A DNA stretch of 64,000 nucleotides from Shinisaurus crocodilurus (GCA_021292165.1 CM037877.1:107011858-107075857); one strand, 5' to 3'. Numbered from the stretch's first letter, positions 33,473 to 44,096 are shown. Translations and numbers: made by a program. Notes: a model not told the origin generated them from the sequence alone.

Positions 33473-34245
33473 TCTACTATATAAATGTGAAAGTTTGTCC
33501 ATCTGTCCGTTTGTACGTATGTACGTACGTGTGTCCGCATGGGGGGCTGAGTGCGTTGCATTGGCTCCTACGCGATACTGATCCACCCCAAACTTGGCAC
33601 GCATACTCTCCATCAGCCAAGGAAAAAGACTAGTGGGTTAAAATCTCTGAAAAACCCTAGCTGCGCCTGTACGGCCCAAAATAGATGAGAGCCAACGGCG
33701 TCACTTGGAATGCTCGCAGGGGCCATTCAGGAGTGGCTATGCAAATCGCTCCAAGGGCATTTAGAATGTTGGTATGCACTGCCACCACAGGGGCCCAATG
33801 AGAGGCGGATATGCAAATCTCTCCTATGTCCAAACAGAATCTTCACATGAACCACAGCTGGGGCCTACACCAGGGGGGGGGATTTCAAACAAACAGTGCC
33901 TATAGGAAAATGACAACCCGTGCAACGCCATCGTGTAGTCCCGGGGGGGGAGCAAGGATTTCATTGTGTGGTCCTGGGGGGTGGGCAGCAGGGAATTCAT
34001 TGTTGTGTGGTCCTGGGGGTGGGAGCAGGGATTTCATTGTGCAGTACCGGGGGGGGAGCAGGGATTTCATTGTGTAGTCCCAGGACAGCAGGGATGTCAT
34101 TGTGCAGACCTGGGGGAGCTGGCAGACCCGGGGGAGCTGGGAGTCCTGGGGGAGCTGGGAGTCCAAGGGATTCCAAACAACGGAGAGCAACCGTAAGGAA
34201 TTTCGAACAAATAGTGCCTATAGGAAAAAGATGACCCGTGCAACT
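33473..34245 (+). mobile_element. Helitron-type element, 3' truncated
   Basis: Starts tctactatataaatgtgaaa directly after an A (33472), as expected for insertion between A and T. It shares with 38846-39850 the blocks cttggcacgcatactctcca, gtacggcccaaaatag, gaggcggatatgcaaatctc and cctataggaaaatgac. An internal G-rich array (33935-34180) follows. The 3' end is lost at the MITE starting near 34246, so the hairpin and CTAG are absent. Confidence 0.85.
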
Positions 34246-34372
34246 CCATAGTGGTGAACTTACTTTGGGGATGGAGTTTAGCACCATGGATAACTCCTAT
34301 GAAGCTCCAAATTAGGCCTGCAAAACCTGTAATGGAAATGGAAATAGGGGTCACCAGCCTTCCCTGGTCATA
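34246..34372. mobile_element. MITE of the GTGGAGGCTGGTG family, partial
   Basis: Contains accatggataactcctatg and ataggggtcaccagccttcc; the first part matches the inverse of 52660-52710. It replaces the 3' end of the neighbouring Helitron. Confidence 0.5.
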
Positions 34373-35211
34373 GGTGAAATCCGAACCCAAGGGTTCCAGC
34401 CCCAGCAGTACACGCTGAGAGGGGCCATGTAATTACCACTGGTGCATGTTGAGCTTTGAGTGAATTGGCTGTTGGCACAGCATTGCAAGTGCCCAGTTGC
34501 AGTGGCCTGCTGGAAACCATACTGTGCAGCCCTCAGAACATGCCAGTAATTGTTACATGACTCCCCTTGATCCAAGCTGAGTATTTTCCAGTCGAAGCCA
34601 TGCTCTGGCAGGGTCATGTGACTGGGATCTTATCATATCACTTGCCAAGTGGTGCAAAGTTTCTCTGACTTGGTCCTTAAGATATAGGTGCAGCAAAGCA
34701 AATTACTGCTTTTGTTGTGGCAACTGAACTGAAGTCCATCTAAAAGATCAGGCTGCCTGGCAGTTATCTTTCTTTTCTTTTTTTTTAATCTGATGAACCT
34801 CAAAGCTATCCCACTAGTATATTATTTCTCCTTTCCTATTTTACCTGTAAAAAGATGCTCCAACATCAGGCATCTATCTATCTGTCTGTCTATCTATCTG
34901 AGCTGTGCACAAGTGGCATCTCAAAATTCTTCACCCTATCTGAGCACAGAGAAATGTGGGGATGGTTTCACCAAATTTTGTCAGGGGGAGGAGAAATTCA
35001 CCAACAGTTTCTCAGGGGTGGAGCAGGAGTAACACACAGCTTCCCTTTTCTTTTTTCCTTGTTTTTTTTTCTTTCCTGTTACTACAAGTTGCAGCAGTGG
35101 CAGGAGCAACTGTGTTAGCAGTCTGGCCACCATTTTGCATCCTGCACAATGGCCTAGCTGTGTACCTAGTGGCTTTCCAGGACATTGTGGTGGTCTCTGT
35201 GTGTATGTGTG

Positions 35212-35269
<58 letters not shown>

Positions 35270-35477
35270 ATATTTGTGGGGGACTACAACTTATCTGGAG
35301 ATGTCTCAGAGATAACAATTTCAATTCAGATCAGTTTTATTGCTAAATCCAGCAACATCATTAAAAAAAAGGTAACACATTTTCCATAACTAGCTGTTAT
35401 GTCCATTTTACTAAGAAATGCTTTAATGGTGTACGCATTTATATTGAGTGAGGCCTTCTTTTTTTCTTATTCATTAG
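34373..35477. other. 5' flank of the TOPORS-like exon; TC/AC microsatellite
   Basis: A (TC)n(AC)n tract lies at 35214-35270. No upstream exon could be recognised here, though at least one must exist if the acceptor at 35476 is used. Presumed intron. Confidence 0.4.
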
Positions 35478-35478
35478 A
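35456..35478 (+). promoter_or_regulatory. splice acceptor before the TOPORS-like coding exon
   Basis: A pyrimidine tract (ccttctttttttcttattc) ends in attag at 35473-35477, and the ATG follows three bases later at 35481. In TOPORS an intron likewise ends just before the internal MAS... start, so the position fits the family and argues against a processed retrocopy. Confidence 0.7.
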
Positions 35479-35480
35479 TT

Positions 35481-37241
35481 ATGGCATCATCAAATGAAGA
35501 GCTTAATTCTGACAACAGCTTTTCATCCCTGACTGGGACAGGAAATGAGAACATTGCCTTAGCAACTGATGGACCTTCAGACTCAAGGTGCCCTATCTGC
35601 TTGGAAAGAATACGGAATGTGGCCTTCTTAAACCCCTGCTTCCATAGATTCTGTTTTGCTTGTATCCTAGAGTGGTCAGACAGGAAAGCAGAGTGCCCAC
35701 TCTGTAAGCAGCGTTTTAACTCTTTCTTTCACACCATAACATCTGACACTGATTTTGAAGAGTACATTATTCCTTTTGAAAATGCATCATATGGCATGTG
35801 TGTGGAGAGGTCAGCAACTGCACAAAGACATGAGTCATTGCCAGATAATGGGATCTTGTATGATGGATCCTCAGGTCCCCAATCTCAAAGTCGGATGAGA
35901 ATGCTTGATGAGCTGATGAGACAGATGGGAATAAGGATGTCATCTCACCCAGGAGGAATATCCCTTGGGCAAATCCGAGAGCAGGTTACAATTAATTTCA
36001 GGAGGGCCCTTTATCCATCTGGAGTGCGTGTCAGGAATGTCCGAAGTGGAGGTTTTTATAGGGACATTTCAGCAGATTTTTTCCGCAGGAACCCTGTCCG
36101 CCTTAACAGGTTAGTTCCCTGGTTGAAACGTGAGCTGCGAGTGCTGTGTGGTGCACATACAGCCTTGATCAACAACATACAGCATATTGTTTTGAATAAC
36201 ATAACCATCTATGATCTGGACAGCCAAGCATTTGCTGATATTATGCAACCTCATTTACTCCACTACACCAATCACTTCTTGCATGAATTCATCAACTTTG
36301 CCCGCTCCCCTTTCAACATTAAAGCCTATGATTGGCGAGCCAGTTATGACATTCCCTATCCGATGCATGATGATGGGTTCCAGTCCGATTCATCATTTAC
36401 TACATCATCTTCAGAGGAGGAGGAGGACGACGAAGTGGAAACTGTAGACTCAGATGAGAATGAGGGGGCAGATGGAGAATCAGTGACAAGTAATGAGGAA
36501 GGAAGTTGGGATGATGAAATCCAAGAATTGACCAGTTCCAGTTCAGACCAGACTCTGGATGAGTTTTTTCTTCCGTTTGGATCTTCAGGTGGAGAACTTG
36601 TAAGAAGTGAAGACAACATGCATGTATTTTTTCAAGCTGATGCGCATTTAGGTACACACAACAGGCCCTGTCCATTGCATAAATGTGTCCATGATCAGAT
36701 AGAAGAGAGTACACCTATGCTTTGCAAGTCCATCCCCATTTGTATGGAGAGTGCAGGACACAATGTAGATGATGATGATGAAGAAGAAGAACTGGAAGAT
36801 GAACAGGAAGCTTTGAGAAGCCACAGCTTTGGTGGTGGCTCTCATAGTCATAATAATGCACGTTCAGCTATCTCTACTGTTGCTTGGCTTGATAGCAATA
36901 ACCAGATGTTTAATGCTCTGCAGGTTCCATCTCAAGAGCAAGAAACAAATAGCATGGGCCAGACACCATTGCAACAGCAGGACTTAGTTAGCACCAAGCT
37001 GATCCATCACAAGGGAGAGGAGATAATTGTTATTAAGGTGCTTCAGCCCCAAACAGAAGACATTTTGGTTATTGAGCACATAGAATTGAAAATAAATGAA
37101 AAGGATGATTCTGGTCAGCTGCCATGGCAAAGTGAAGAAATGGCTAACTCTGCAGAACTACACTCTCTCGCAGAAGTCACACCAAGTGGTTCTGCTACCA
37201 AGTGGGATGGTGGATGTTTCTCATGTATCAGAAGACTGTGA
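35481..37241 (+). CDS. TOPORS-like RING-type E3 ubiquitin ligase (long 3' exon)
   Basis: A 586-codon uninterrupted exon. Residues 37-75 form a canonical C3HC4 RING (C37, C40, C53, H55, C58, C61, C72, C75) which would bind an E2 enzyme and ligate ubiquitin. Residues about 171-295 (INFRRALYPSG, YRDISADFFRRNP, LVPWLKREL, INFARSPFN) match the TOPORS block after the RING. TOPORS itself is a nuclear ubiquitin/SUMO E3 of about 1,000 residues with a long arginine/serine-rich C-terminus. Here that part is absent; instead there are acidic runs (312-344, 428-442) and two SUMO-interaction-like strands (EEIIVIKV at 513-520, ILVIE at 528-532). The frame ends GGCFSCIRRL. The acceptor at 35476 and the start MASSNEEL, like the TOPORS internal start, support this ATG. 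Probably a paralogue rather than TOPORS proper; no stops or frameshifts. Confidence 0.9.
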   Translation: MASSNEELNSDNSFSSLTGTGNENIALATDGPSDSRCPICLERIRNVAFLNPCFHRFCFACILEWSDRKAECPLCKQRFNSFFHTITSDTDFEEYIIPFENASYGMCVERSATAQRHESLPDNGILYDGSSGPQSQSRMRMLDELMRQMGIRMSSHPGGISLGQIREQVTINFRRALYPSGVRVRNVRSGGFYRDISADFFRRNPVRLNRLVPWLKRELRVLCGAHTALINNIQHIVLNNITIYDLDSQAFADIMQPHLLHYTNHFLHEFINFARSPFNIKAYDWRASYDIPYPMHDDGFQSDSSFTTSSSEEEEDDEVETVDSDENEGADGESVTSNEEGSWDDEIQELTSSSSDQTLDEFFLPFGSSGGELVRSEDNMHVFFQADAHLGTHNRPCPLHKCVHDQIEESTPMLCKSIPICMESAGHNVDDDDEEEELEDEQEALRSHSFGGGSHSHNNARSAISTVAWLDSNNQMFNALQVPSQEQETNSMGQTPLQQQDLVSTKLIHHKGEEIIVIKVLQPQTEDILVIEHIELKINEKDDSGQLPWQSEEMANSAELHSLAEVTPSGSATKWDGGCFSCIRRL

Positions 37242-37330
37242 TTTGCACATCAGGAAAGTGCATCCAATAACCAACAGGGGAATTTGTTAAGTCGTTCTCT
37301 TATTGAGGTTATACATGTTATGCTCAATCC

Positions 37331-37336
37331 AATAAA
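37331..37336 (+). terminator. poly(A) signal of the TOPORS-like gene
   Basis: AATAAA lies 90 bases after the stop codon (37239-37241). A second candidate, attaaa, lies at about 37690-37695. Either could define the 3' UTR end; no poly(A) tract follows, which also argues against a retrocopy. Confidence 0.55.
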
Positions 37337-37341
37337 TTCAT

Positions 37342-38435
37342 ATCTATGAAAAATATTGTCTTTAATGTACGATAACAGAAATCTGGTGTTAGTCATAAGG
37401 AAAGCACTGATGGTCAAAAGGCCATCATATAACTTACTTAAACTGGTATAAGAAAAAAAATGTATGGGGGCAACAAAAAAAAATACTATATGGAAATTTG
37501 ACAGGATTCTCGAAAGTATATTTGCATGTTTTTACTACGTATGTTTAATTGGAAAATGATCCTACTCACACAATTTGAACCTTACCAGAGAATTATTTAG
37601 AGGGACAGCAGAGGACAGCTCTTTTGGGATGCTTTATGAACCCTGTATAAATACTTTTTTTTAATGAAATCTCTGTATATACTATTATCATTAAAGTAAG
37701 ACTATCACTTTCCCTCTTTTTTGTGTGGGTTCATCAGAAACACAAAACACAATCTACAGTGTACAATCTAGTACAATCTACGATAGACCAGAATTGCTGT
37801 GTTGCTCAGTGCTGGCTTTGGCTCCATCTGGATTCATGATTCTTTTATAGAACATCCTGTTCAAACAGACTCAAGATGGATCAGCTCTTTGATGAAAGGG
37901 TTGGAAGAACTAAAGGCGATAAATTGAAAAGTGGACACACAGAATACAGTTGGATGGAAACAATAAATGTGAACATGTCCAAATGTCCCATGTGCTTACA
38001 GAAGGTGAATGTTGATAGTGTTTCCACTTGGAGAGGATTTTGCGTCCCAGTGGCTAGTGCTGACAGTGTGAGGAGGCAGCAGAAGGGAACAAGCGTGGAA
38101 ATTGCATGACTGTCAGTGCTGGGCTGTGGCCACTTAAGCCACAACTGGAGTTCATTTTATCCAGAGAACTCCAGGAGCCATTTTTAGAAAGGTGCTATCC
38201 AAACCAATGGCTGGGGTTGAAAATGAGATATCTGTTTGATGGGAGGGAGGAGGCAAGCGGGCAAGGAAACAGGCTGGTATAAGCCAGATTGGGAATGCCT
38301 AAATGAGACTGGCATAACCGGGAAGAATTAAAGCTAAGTGAACAGCCCTCATGCATGAGGCCAATCAAAACTGAAGCTCATATCCCCACTGGAGGACGTG
38401 GTTAGGAGGGTTATTAAATCAACATACGTATCCTC
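37342..38435. other. 3' flank, no gene recognised
   Basis: A/T-rich DNA, possibly a longer 3' UTR up to about 37710. Open frames of fewer than 90 codons at 37876-38144 have no motif beyond a single CPMC word. Confidence 0.4.
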
Positions 38436-38439
38436 CACA

Positions 38440-38572
38440 TCAGCTTTTCCAACCTGGTGTCTGCAGATGTTTTGGACTACAACTTTGGGGATTCCTGACC
38501 ATTTTCCATGTTGGCTGGGACTGATGGGAGTTGGTCCACAACAATTGGAGGGCACCATTTTAGGGAAGAGTG
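38440..38572. mobile_element. hAT-like palindromic MITE, degenerate
   Basis: Left arm ttccaacctggtgtctgcag and tggactacaact; right arm tgggagttggtccac and ggagggcaccatttta. Same family as 20303 and 53452. Confidence 0.55.
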
Positions 38573-38639
38573 CTTTACATACCACATAAACGCTTGTTAA
38601 GTTAAAATACTGCTGATACCCTGCTGTAGCTTGAGTTAT

Positions 38640-38815
38640 TTATTCCATTTTTTTATTTATAGCATTTTTACCCCACTCTTCATCTAGAAAAGGCTCCCAG
38701 AGTGGCTTACAAAGATAATATTAGACAGTCCCTGCTCTCAGGCTTACAATCTAAAAGACATGACACAAAAGGAAAAGGGATTGGGAGGGAGGAAGAAGAA
38801 AGCAAAATCAAAATA
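38640..38815 (-). mobile_element. LINE 3' end (L2-like), copy 2 of a pair
   Basis: Shares ccactcttcatctagaaaag, gctcccagagtggcttacaa, gtccctgctctcaggcttac and ggaaaagggattgggagg with 18655-18870. Same orientation. Confidence 0.55.
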
Positions 38816-38845
38816 TACAACAGGCAGGGACTTTTATTATTATTA

Positions 38846-39850
38846 CTAGCTTTTTTTACCCGGCGTTGTCCGGGTCGTCATTTTCCTATAGACACTATTT
38901 TTTCGAAATTCCTTAAGGTAGCTGTCCGGTGTTTGGAATCCCTTGGAATTCTAGCTCCCCCGGGACTACCAGCTCCCCCAGGATTACACAATGAAATCCC
39001 AGCTCCCCTGGGACTGCCAGCTCCCCCAGGACTGCACAATGACATCCCAGCTCCCCTGGGACTACACAATGAAGAATTCCGTGTCTCTTCCCCCCCCCCC
39101 CGGTACTACACAATGAAATCTCTGCTTCCCTCCCCCCCCGGGACTATGCAACAATGTTTTCCCTGTCCCCCCCCGGACCACACAATGAAATCCCTGCTTC
39201 CCCCCCCAGGACTACGCAATCAAATCCCTGCTTTCTCTCCCCCCCCCCGGTACTACACAATGAAATTCCTCCCCCCCCGAACCACACAATGAATTCCCTG
39301 CTCCCCCCCCCCGGGACCACACAAAAATGAATTCCCTGCTGCCCCCCAGGACCACACAATGAAATTCCTGTGTCCCCCCCCCCCGGAACTACACAGTGGC
39401 GTTGCACGGGTTGTCATTTTCCTATAGGCACTGTTTGTTCAAAATTCCCCCCCCCCCCCGTGTAGGCCCCGGCTGCAGTTCATATGAACATTCTATTTGG
39501 ACGTAGGAGAGATCTGCATATCTGCCTCTCATTGGGCCCCTGTGGTGGCAGTGCATACCAACATTCTAAATGCCGTTGGAGCTATTTGCATAACCGCTCC
39601 TGACTGGCCCCTGCGTGCATTCCAAGTGACACCATTGGCTCTCATCTATTTTGGGCCGTACAGGCGTGGTGAGGGTTTTTCGGAGATTTTAAGCCACCAG
39701 TCTTTGTCCTTGGGTGATGGAGAGTATGCATGCCAAGTGTGGGGTGGATCCGTCCAACCGGGTAGGAGCCAATGCGACGCACACGAGCCGTACGTAGGAC
39801 GTACGTACGTACACACACACACGTACAAACATTCACATTTATATAGTAGA
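38846..39850 (-). mobile_element. complete non-autonomous Helitron
   Basis: On the minus strand it begins tctactatataaatgtgaat at 39850 and ends ...CTAG at 38846. Upstream of CTAG are ACCCGG-ACAACG-CCGGGT (a 6-bp hairpin with a 6-base loop) and an A-rich 8-base spacer, the textbook Helitron 3' end. The 5' T is preceded by A and the final G is followed by T, so it sits in an AT target without duplication. It has no Rep/helicase frame and is therefore moved in trans. The interior (38935-39400) is a G-rich minisatellite. Confidence 0.93.
38935..39400. repeat. C/G-rich minisatellite inside the Helitron
   Basis: Repeated units combine a C8-C10 run (plus strand) with ggactacacaatgaaatccc-type text, about 35-45 bp each. 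A related array is at 33935-34180 in the other Helitron copy, in opposite orientation. The G-runs on the minus strand could form quadruplexes. Confidence 0.85.
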
Positions 39851-39924
39851 TTAATAGGTCATTATTTACATATGAGATGAATGGATACCAATCAGACCTT
39901 TGAGCAAGGGTGGAGATTTAATAG

Positions 39925-40213
39925 GCTTGTAACCGCGAGCCTCGCATGGGCAAAATGGGCCAAAATCGGCCCCACTCATGCCCGCATGAGGCCTTACCTT
40001 TTCTCTGGGGCGGCTCACCTCTCCGCGGCAAGCCGCCCGCGTGGCCTACTCCAGTCCCATCGCGTTTCTTCCGGCACCGGAAGTGGCGTGACAGGACCGG
40101 AGAGGGTGGGTCGAGCAGTGTGGAGAACTGCTCCGCGCCGCTTAGAAGATCGAGGTGGGGGGGCGCCCCCACAGAGAGGCGAGGTGGGGGCGAGGCGCCC
40201 CCCCCCAGGTTCA
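39925..40213 (-). mobile_element. CpG-rich promoter-like retroposon, copy 2
   Basis: Plus-strand text gcgagcctcgcatgggcaaa, ttctctggggcggctcacct, cttccggcaccggaagtg and gaagatcgaggtgggggg aligns with the copies at 11835 and 61549. It lies 75 bp from the 5' end of the complete Helitron. No clear target duplication; it is the shortest copy at the variable end. Confidence 0.65.
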
Positions 40214-40340
40214 ATTTCATGTCTAGTGGAGAACCTCTTACAAGTACAACTGGAGAGCCGGATTCTATTTTGGAAAAGTTCTTGGGAGCCACATTCCAGT
40301 GGTGGGTGGGGCCCAAGGCAAAAGGGGTGGTGCAAAAATA
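40205..40340 (-). mobile_element. hAT-like fragment related to 51415-51740
   Basis: The inverse of ccagtggtgggtggggccca, aggcaaaaggggtgg and tctagtggagaacctctta matches the element at 51415-51740. Only one end is present. Confidence 0.45.
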
Positions 40341-40344
40341 CTTA

Positions 40345-40794
40345 ATTGTATTAATCAAGTCCAATTAATTAATGCAATTAATTAAGTAAATTAATTGTAC
40401 AATTAATACTTAATTGTAGCTTAAATATTGTAGCGTAAAGCTCTTAGTGCCAGTAACTAAGCCTTAGGAGAGGCATTTCAGCCTTTGAGAATGGGGGGAA
40501 ATTGTACAAAAGCTGAGAAACCATCAAACGATGGGTGGTTGGAGGAAAGGGGGCAGTGACAGAGCTGGAGTGGGACCCAGCGGCCTGTGGTTACCCACCC
40601 CTGCATAAGAGGGCCTGAATCATCTTGCTTACTATAGTCCTGAATTTGTTGATCTATTAAACACAAGTACCATGCTTGTCTATAGCATTGTTCTATTGTA
40701 AGAGAATCCTGGCTTTCCACTGGCATGCAATTTCTAGTCTTTCTGACAGCCAAAGAAAAGAAAAGAAAGAAAAGAAAAAGACAATAAGGATTTT
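40345..40794. other. no gene recognised
   Basis: Includes AATTAATT-rich DNA (40340-40430) and an AAAAG-type tract (about 40755-40780). A 91-codon minus frame lacks motifs. Confidence 0.4.
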
Positions 40795-42030
40795 GTCCAC
40801 AGTATCTTTAAGTTCCCAAAATTCTTAACAGCACCAATTTAGTTCTTCGTACAAAAGTACACGGTGGAATTTTATTAATTTCATCATAGGCTTGCTTCCA
40901 AAACCTCATCCCCATCACATATGAATATATGTTCCCATGCCTCCACAATGCCTCCAACATTTTGGAGAAACATTATTATAGGTATGATTAAGTTTTAGTG
41001 GGTGCATGATGCATGACCTTGACTGAATTCTTTCTGATACCAACTGAGACAGTTTTAAATTGTTGGGTTTTTTCCACAGATCTTGCCAACTTTGTACCTT
41101 AATTGCCTCTCCCAAATCTGCTTCCCAAATATCACTTTTAGCTCTTCCAAATTCTCAGTGGACCAATTTATTTAGCATTACAAAAGACTACCCTTTCAGA
41201 CTACCAAGAGCTTAGAATCACAAATTTCTCAGACTCAGTTAGTGAGCATATCACTTGACCCATTACTGTGCTGTTCGTTTGTTTAGTACATTTATACCCT
41301 GAGTTTCTTTCATCACGGAACTCAAGGTGGTATATCTGCGTTTCCTCAGAACGTGTCCTGGAGGAGAACTGCTACATTTGGAAAATCTGGATCCATTTAG
41401 GCCTGATTTTGTGAAGTTTTGCAAACTGTTCTTCAGAAGATAGAGGCATAGGTCCCTTAAAAAGATCATTCTATATTTCGGATTAGTGGGGACATAACTA
41501 TTAATTGACGTAGCCTTTTTTTTTTTTAGATTAGTAATGTAGCTTTGTGGAATGAATTACTGATCTTATGAAGCTTTTGCAAACAAGGTAATGCTCTCCA
41601 TGAAGCCCATTTCCTTGGACTGATCTCCAGAGATACTCCATCTTTTGTGAGTCATTTTTGTGCTAGAGATGAGCTGCTGAAATGCTTTGTAGTAACATTT
41701 TAGGTTGGTATACCTAAACCCCCTAACTTAGTATTTCTATATGAAATTGCATGAGATAATTGTGGTTCAAACCCTTTTGTGAACAAAAGAATCCAACATT
41801 GTCTGCCATTTCTTCTACATCTTAGTAGATAAAGATATATGAACAAGAAAGTTATGCTTCATTTTTAGAACTGTAACCCTTCCCAGCCAAACCAAGTTAA
41901 ACTTATCCCAAGAGTGTCAATCCTTGAATAGTTGTTTAATTGGGTCTCTAAAATTAGTGGCCCGCAACTGAGCGACTAGTTTGGAGATTTGCAGACCAAG
42001 GTATTTGAATGTTATTTTACAAAGAGAAAA
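40795..42030 (-). pseudogene. L1-like LINE, ORF2 C-terminal half remnant
   Basis: On the minus strand, from about 42020: FKYLGLQISK, then FNLVWLGRVTVLKM, further on NLKLSQLVSERIQS, SPKCWRHCGGMGTYIHMWWG and FWKQAYDEI. These match in order the L1 ORF2 region after the polymerase (YLGI, WLGRIAxIKM) and the C-terminal cysteine motif (CWRC..GTxxHMWW). Stops and frameshifts are frequent. A short SINE-like tail (gtttagtacatttataccct) is inserted at about 41270-41335. Confidence 0.85.
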
Positions 42031-42505
42031 TCCACAAAGAGATGAAAGCTCAGGTCCCCGCTTACCAAGATCACCCAAATATGTCATTGTGCAGGATGTG
42101 GGTGGAGGGTGGCATCATATCCTTCTCCAGGCATGGCTGGCCAGCTCAGGGGGTTGTGTGGCCACACTGCAAGTTGGGAGCAAGCCCAGGGGCCAATCAG
42201 CAGAGCTTGTTGGTTCTTGAGCATAGGGAGCAGACCTGGGAGGGACAGTACCCCCTCTGGTCCATGCCTAGGGCATAAATAGGAGGTCACTATATGGGTT
42301 TGGCAGCATTGTGAAGATGATCTCTATCATGCATTTTGAGGAATGTTAAAATACAAGAGGGCACACAACACCCCCCCAAAATAAAACGTTTATAGTCAAG
42401 AATATGAACATTTTCCTGAGACTTACTTTGCCCATATAGAGAGCACATGTCACCTGTTGTTGAATGTTTGAGTTTCTTCCAAAGTTTCAGTCATAAATGA
42501 ATATT
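42031..42505. other. no gene recognised
   Basis: Unique-looking DNA with a C8 run at about 42371. Confidence 0.35.
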
Positions 42506-42510
42506 TTGGG

Positions 42511-42645
42511 ATGCAATTCTATGCATGTTTAGACATAAAAACGTCCCACAACTCTCAGCATTCCCCAGCCAGCATGGCTAGCTGGGGAATGCTGGGATCT
42601 GTAGGACTATTTTCTTTATAAACATGCATAGGATTGCACCCTTAG
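42511..42645. mobile_element. palindromic MITE, ATGCAATCCTATGCATG family, copy 1
   Basis: Left end gatgcaattctatgcatgtt and right end aacatgcataggattgcacc are inverted. The core cattccccagccagcatggc / gctggggaatgctgg is also palindromic. A second copy lies at 55754-55905. Confidence 0.7.
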
Positions 42646-42649
42646 TTAT

Positions 42650-43533
42650 ATTTTTCCTGTTGATTTACCCTATACATCAGTATATCATTTCAGACATGAG
42701 ACCTCCTCAGATGCATCACCCCTCTTTTAAATTAATTGCACTCACATCAGGGCTTATGTATTTTACATGCTCTTACAATGACCTCCACATACAACACTAA
42801 AAAAGATCCTGTTTTATTTGGACTGCTGTTTTTTGCCTAAGCATCTTGCTGAGAATGAAATAAACCAGTCTCTCCTAAGTTCATCCAAGCTACTCATTAA
42901 CATCTTCACATTTACACTTAGCTTGGCTTCTTTTCTTTCTTTCTTTTTTTAATGGTGCTTTATACTTATGGATTTTATAGCAAATCAAGTATTCCAAACA
43001 TATACAGTGATTTAAATAATCTTGTATTTGACTTGGTTTATATCTTGGCAAAAGATTTTTATTTTTTTAAAAACACACACACAAAAAATGGTTCCAGCTG
43101 GATTTCTGTTTTATAATATTATTGCAAAATGGACATTTTCTTTCACATGGAAGATTATATTTGATAACTGATAGACCAAAAACATTTTGGGCATGGAAAA
43201 AAAAACATATCATAAAAAGACCGGATTTAAAATAAAAAATAAGTGGAACTCTTCCCCTCCCGCTTTATCTTAATCTGAATTATGGATTTCTTGATAATGC
43301 CACGGAGAGGATATTTAACATGCATCCTTTGCTTTTGTGGTACAGTTTGTGGGAACAGGTACTCCTAGGATTTTTATGAATTCAGAATATTTAGTAAGCA
43401 ATTTGGACCAACATAATGTTATGGATAATTATGATGAATTAATTTGATTATTGCAGGTGGCTGTTTACCTAAGCTAGGGTACAAATGTTTGTTTATATAT
43501 CTAAAGAGGACCTTGTTGATGGTTTCTAGTGTC

Positions 43534-43570
<37 letters not shown>

Positions 43571-43760
43571 TTAAAGAGCACCTTTGGCTTGTGTTTTAAC
43601 TTCTTTGTGTCATAATGCTTGGCATTTGGCACTCACTGCCGCTGTGGCACTAGCAGCTTATAACAACATTTAGTGAAAAATAAAGCATTCATTTATAGGT
43701 ACAACAAGAGGTGGCCCCTTGAAAACAGCCCAGCTTTTTTTTAATTCTCTATGGTACCGT
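42650..43760. other. no gene recognised; ATT microsatellite
   Basis: A/T-rich DNA. A (ATT)n tract lies at 43536-43571, perhaps a LINE tail. Confidence 0.4.
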
Positions 43761-43767
43761 ACAAGGT

Positions 43768-43870
43768 AGATTTCCAGATGTTTTGTACTTCAACTCCCAG
43801 AAGTCCCTGCCAGCGTGGACAATGGTCAGAATTCTGGTGGTTAAAGTCCAAAATGTTTCTCCAGGCTTTT
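43768..43870. mobile_element. hAT-like palindromic MITE, degenerate
   Basis: ttccagatgttttgtacttc and aactcccagaagtccctg are echoed inverted by tggttaaagtccaaaatgtt and tctccagg. Confidence 0.45.
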
Positions 43871-44096
43871 TAGTCCTTCAGGTCTGTTTGTTTGTTTGTT
43901 TTTGTGTTATAATGTGTTTTTATCTCTTTGCACTGCTGCTGGCTTTTACCTTGGTATTTATTTTGGTTTTATTCTGTTTTAAACGTATAGTTTTTATATT
44001 TCTGTGTTATTGCATTTCATGATGTTTGTTTTGTGAACTTCCCAGAGAGCTTCGGCTAATGGGTAGTATGCAAATGTAATAAATGAATGAATAAAA
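43870..44096 (+). mobile_element. LINE 3' end, L2-like
   Basis: A T-rich 3' UTR leading to gaacttcccagagagcttcg, gctaatgggtagtatgcaaa and an AATAAATGAATGAAT tail, as in the minus copies at 4400 and 13479. Confidence 0.55.

Noticed and set aside
33811..34287. Glycine/proline-rich repeat ORFs in the Helitron
   Set aside because: They are translations of the G-run minisatellite in several frames and both strands.
35214..35270. CRISPR-like or coding repeat
   Set aside because: It is a simple (TC)n(AC)n microsatellite; translations as poly Ser-Leu or Thr-His are meaningless. The same holds for the other GT/AC tracts.
36356..36851. Minus-strand ORFs opposite the TOPORS-like exon
   Set aside because: Shadow frames of acidic GAA/GAT-rich codons read in reverse as Ser/Phe-rich text.
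35481..37241. Processed retrocopy of TOPORS
   Set aside because: A splice acceptor with a pyrimidine tract lies just before the ATG, no poly(A) tract or target duplication surrounds it, and the C-terminus is not TOPORS-derived in any obvious way. Not fully excluded.
37876..38109. A second small RING/zinc gene downstream of the TOPORS-like exon
   Set aside because: Only one CPMC word and no further zinc ligands.
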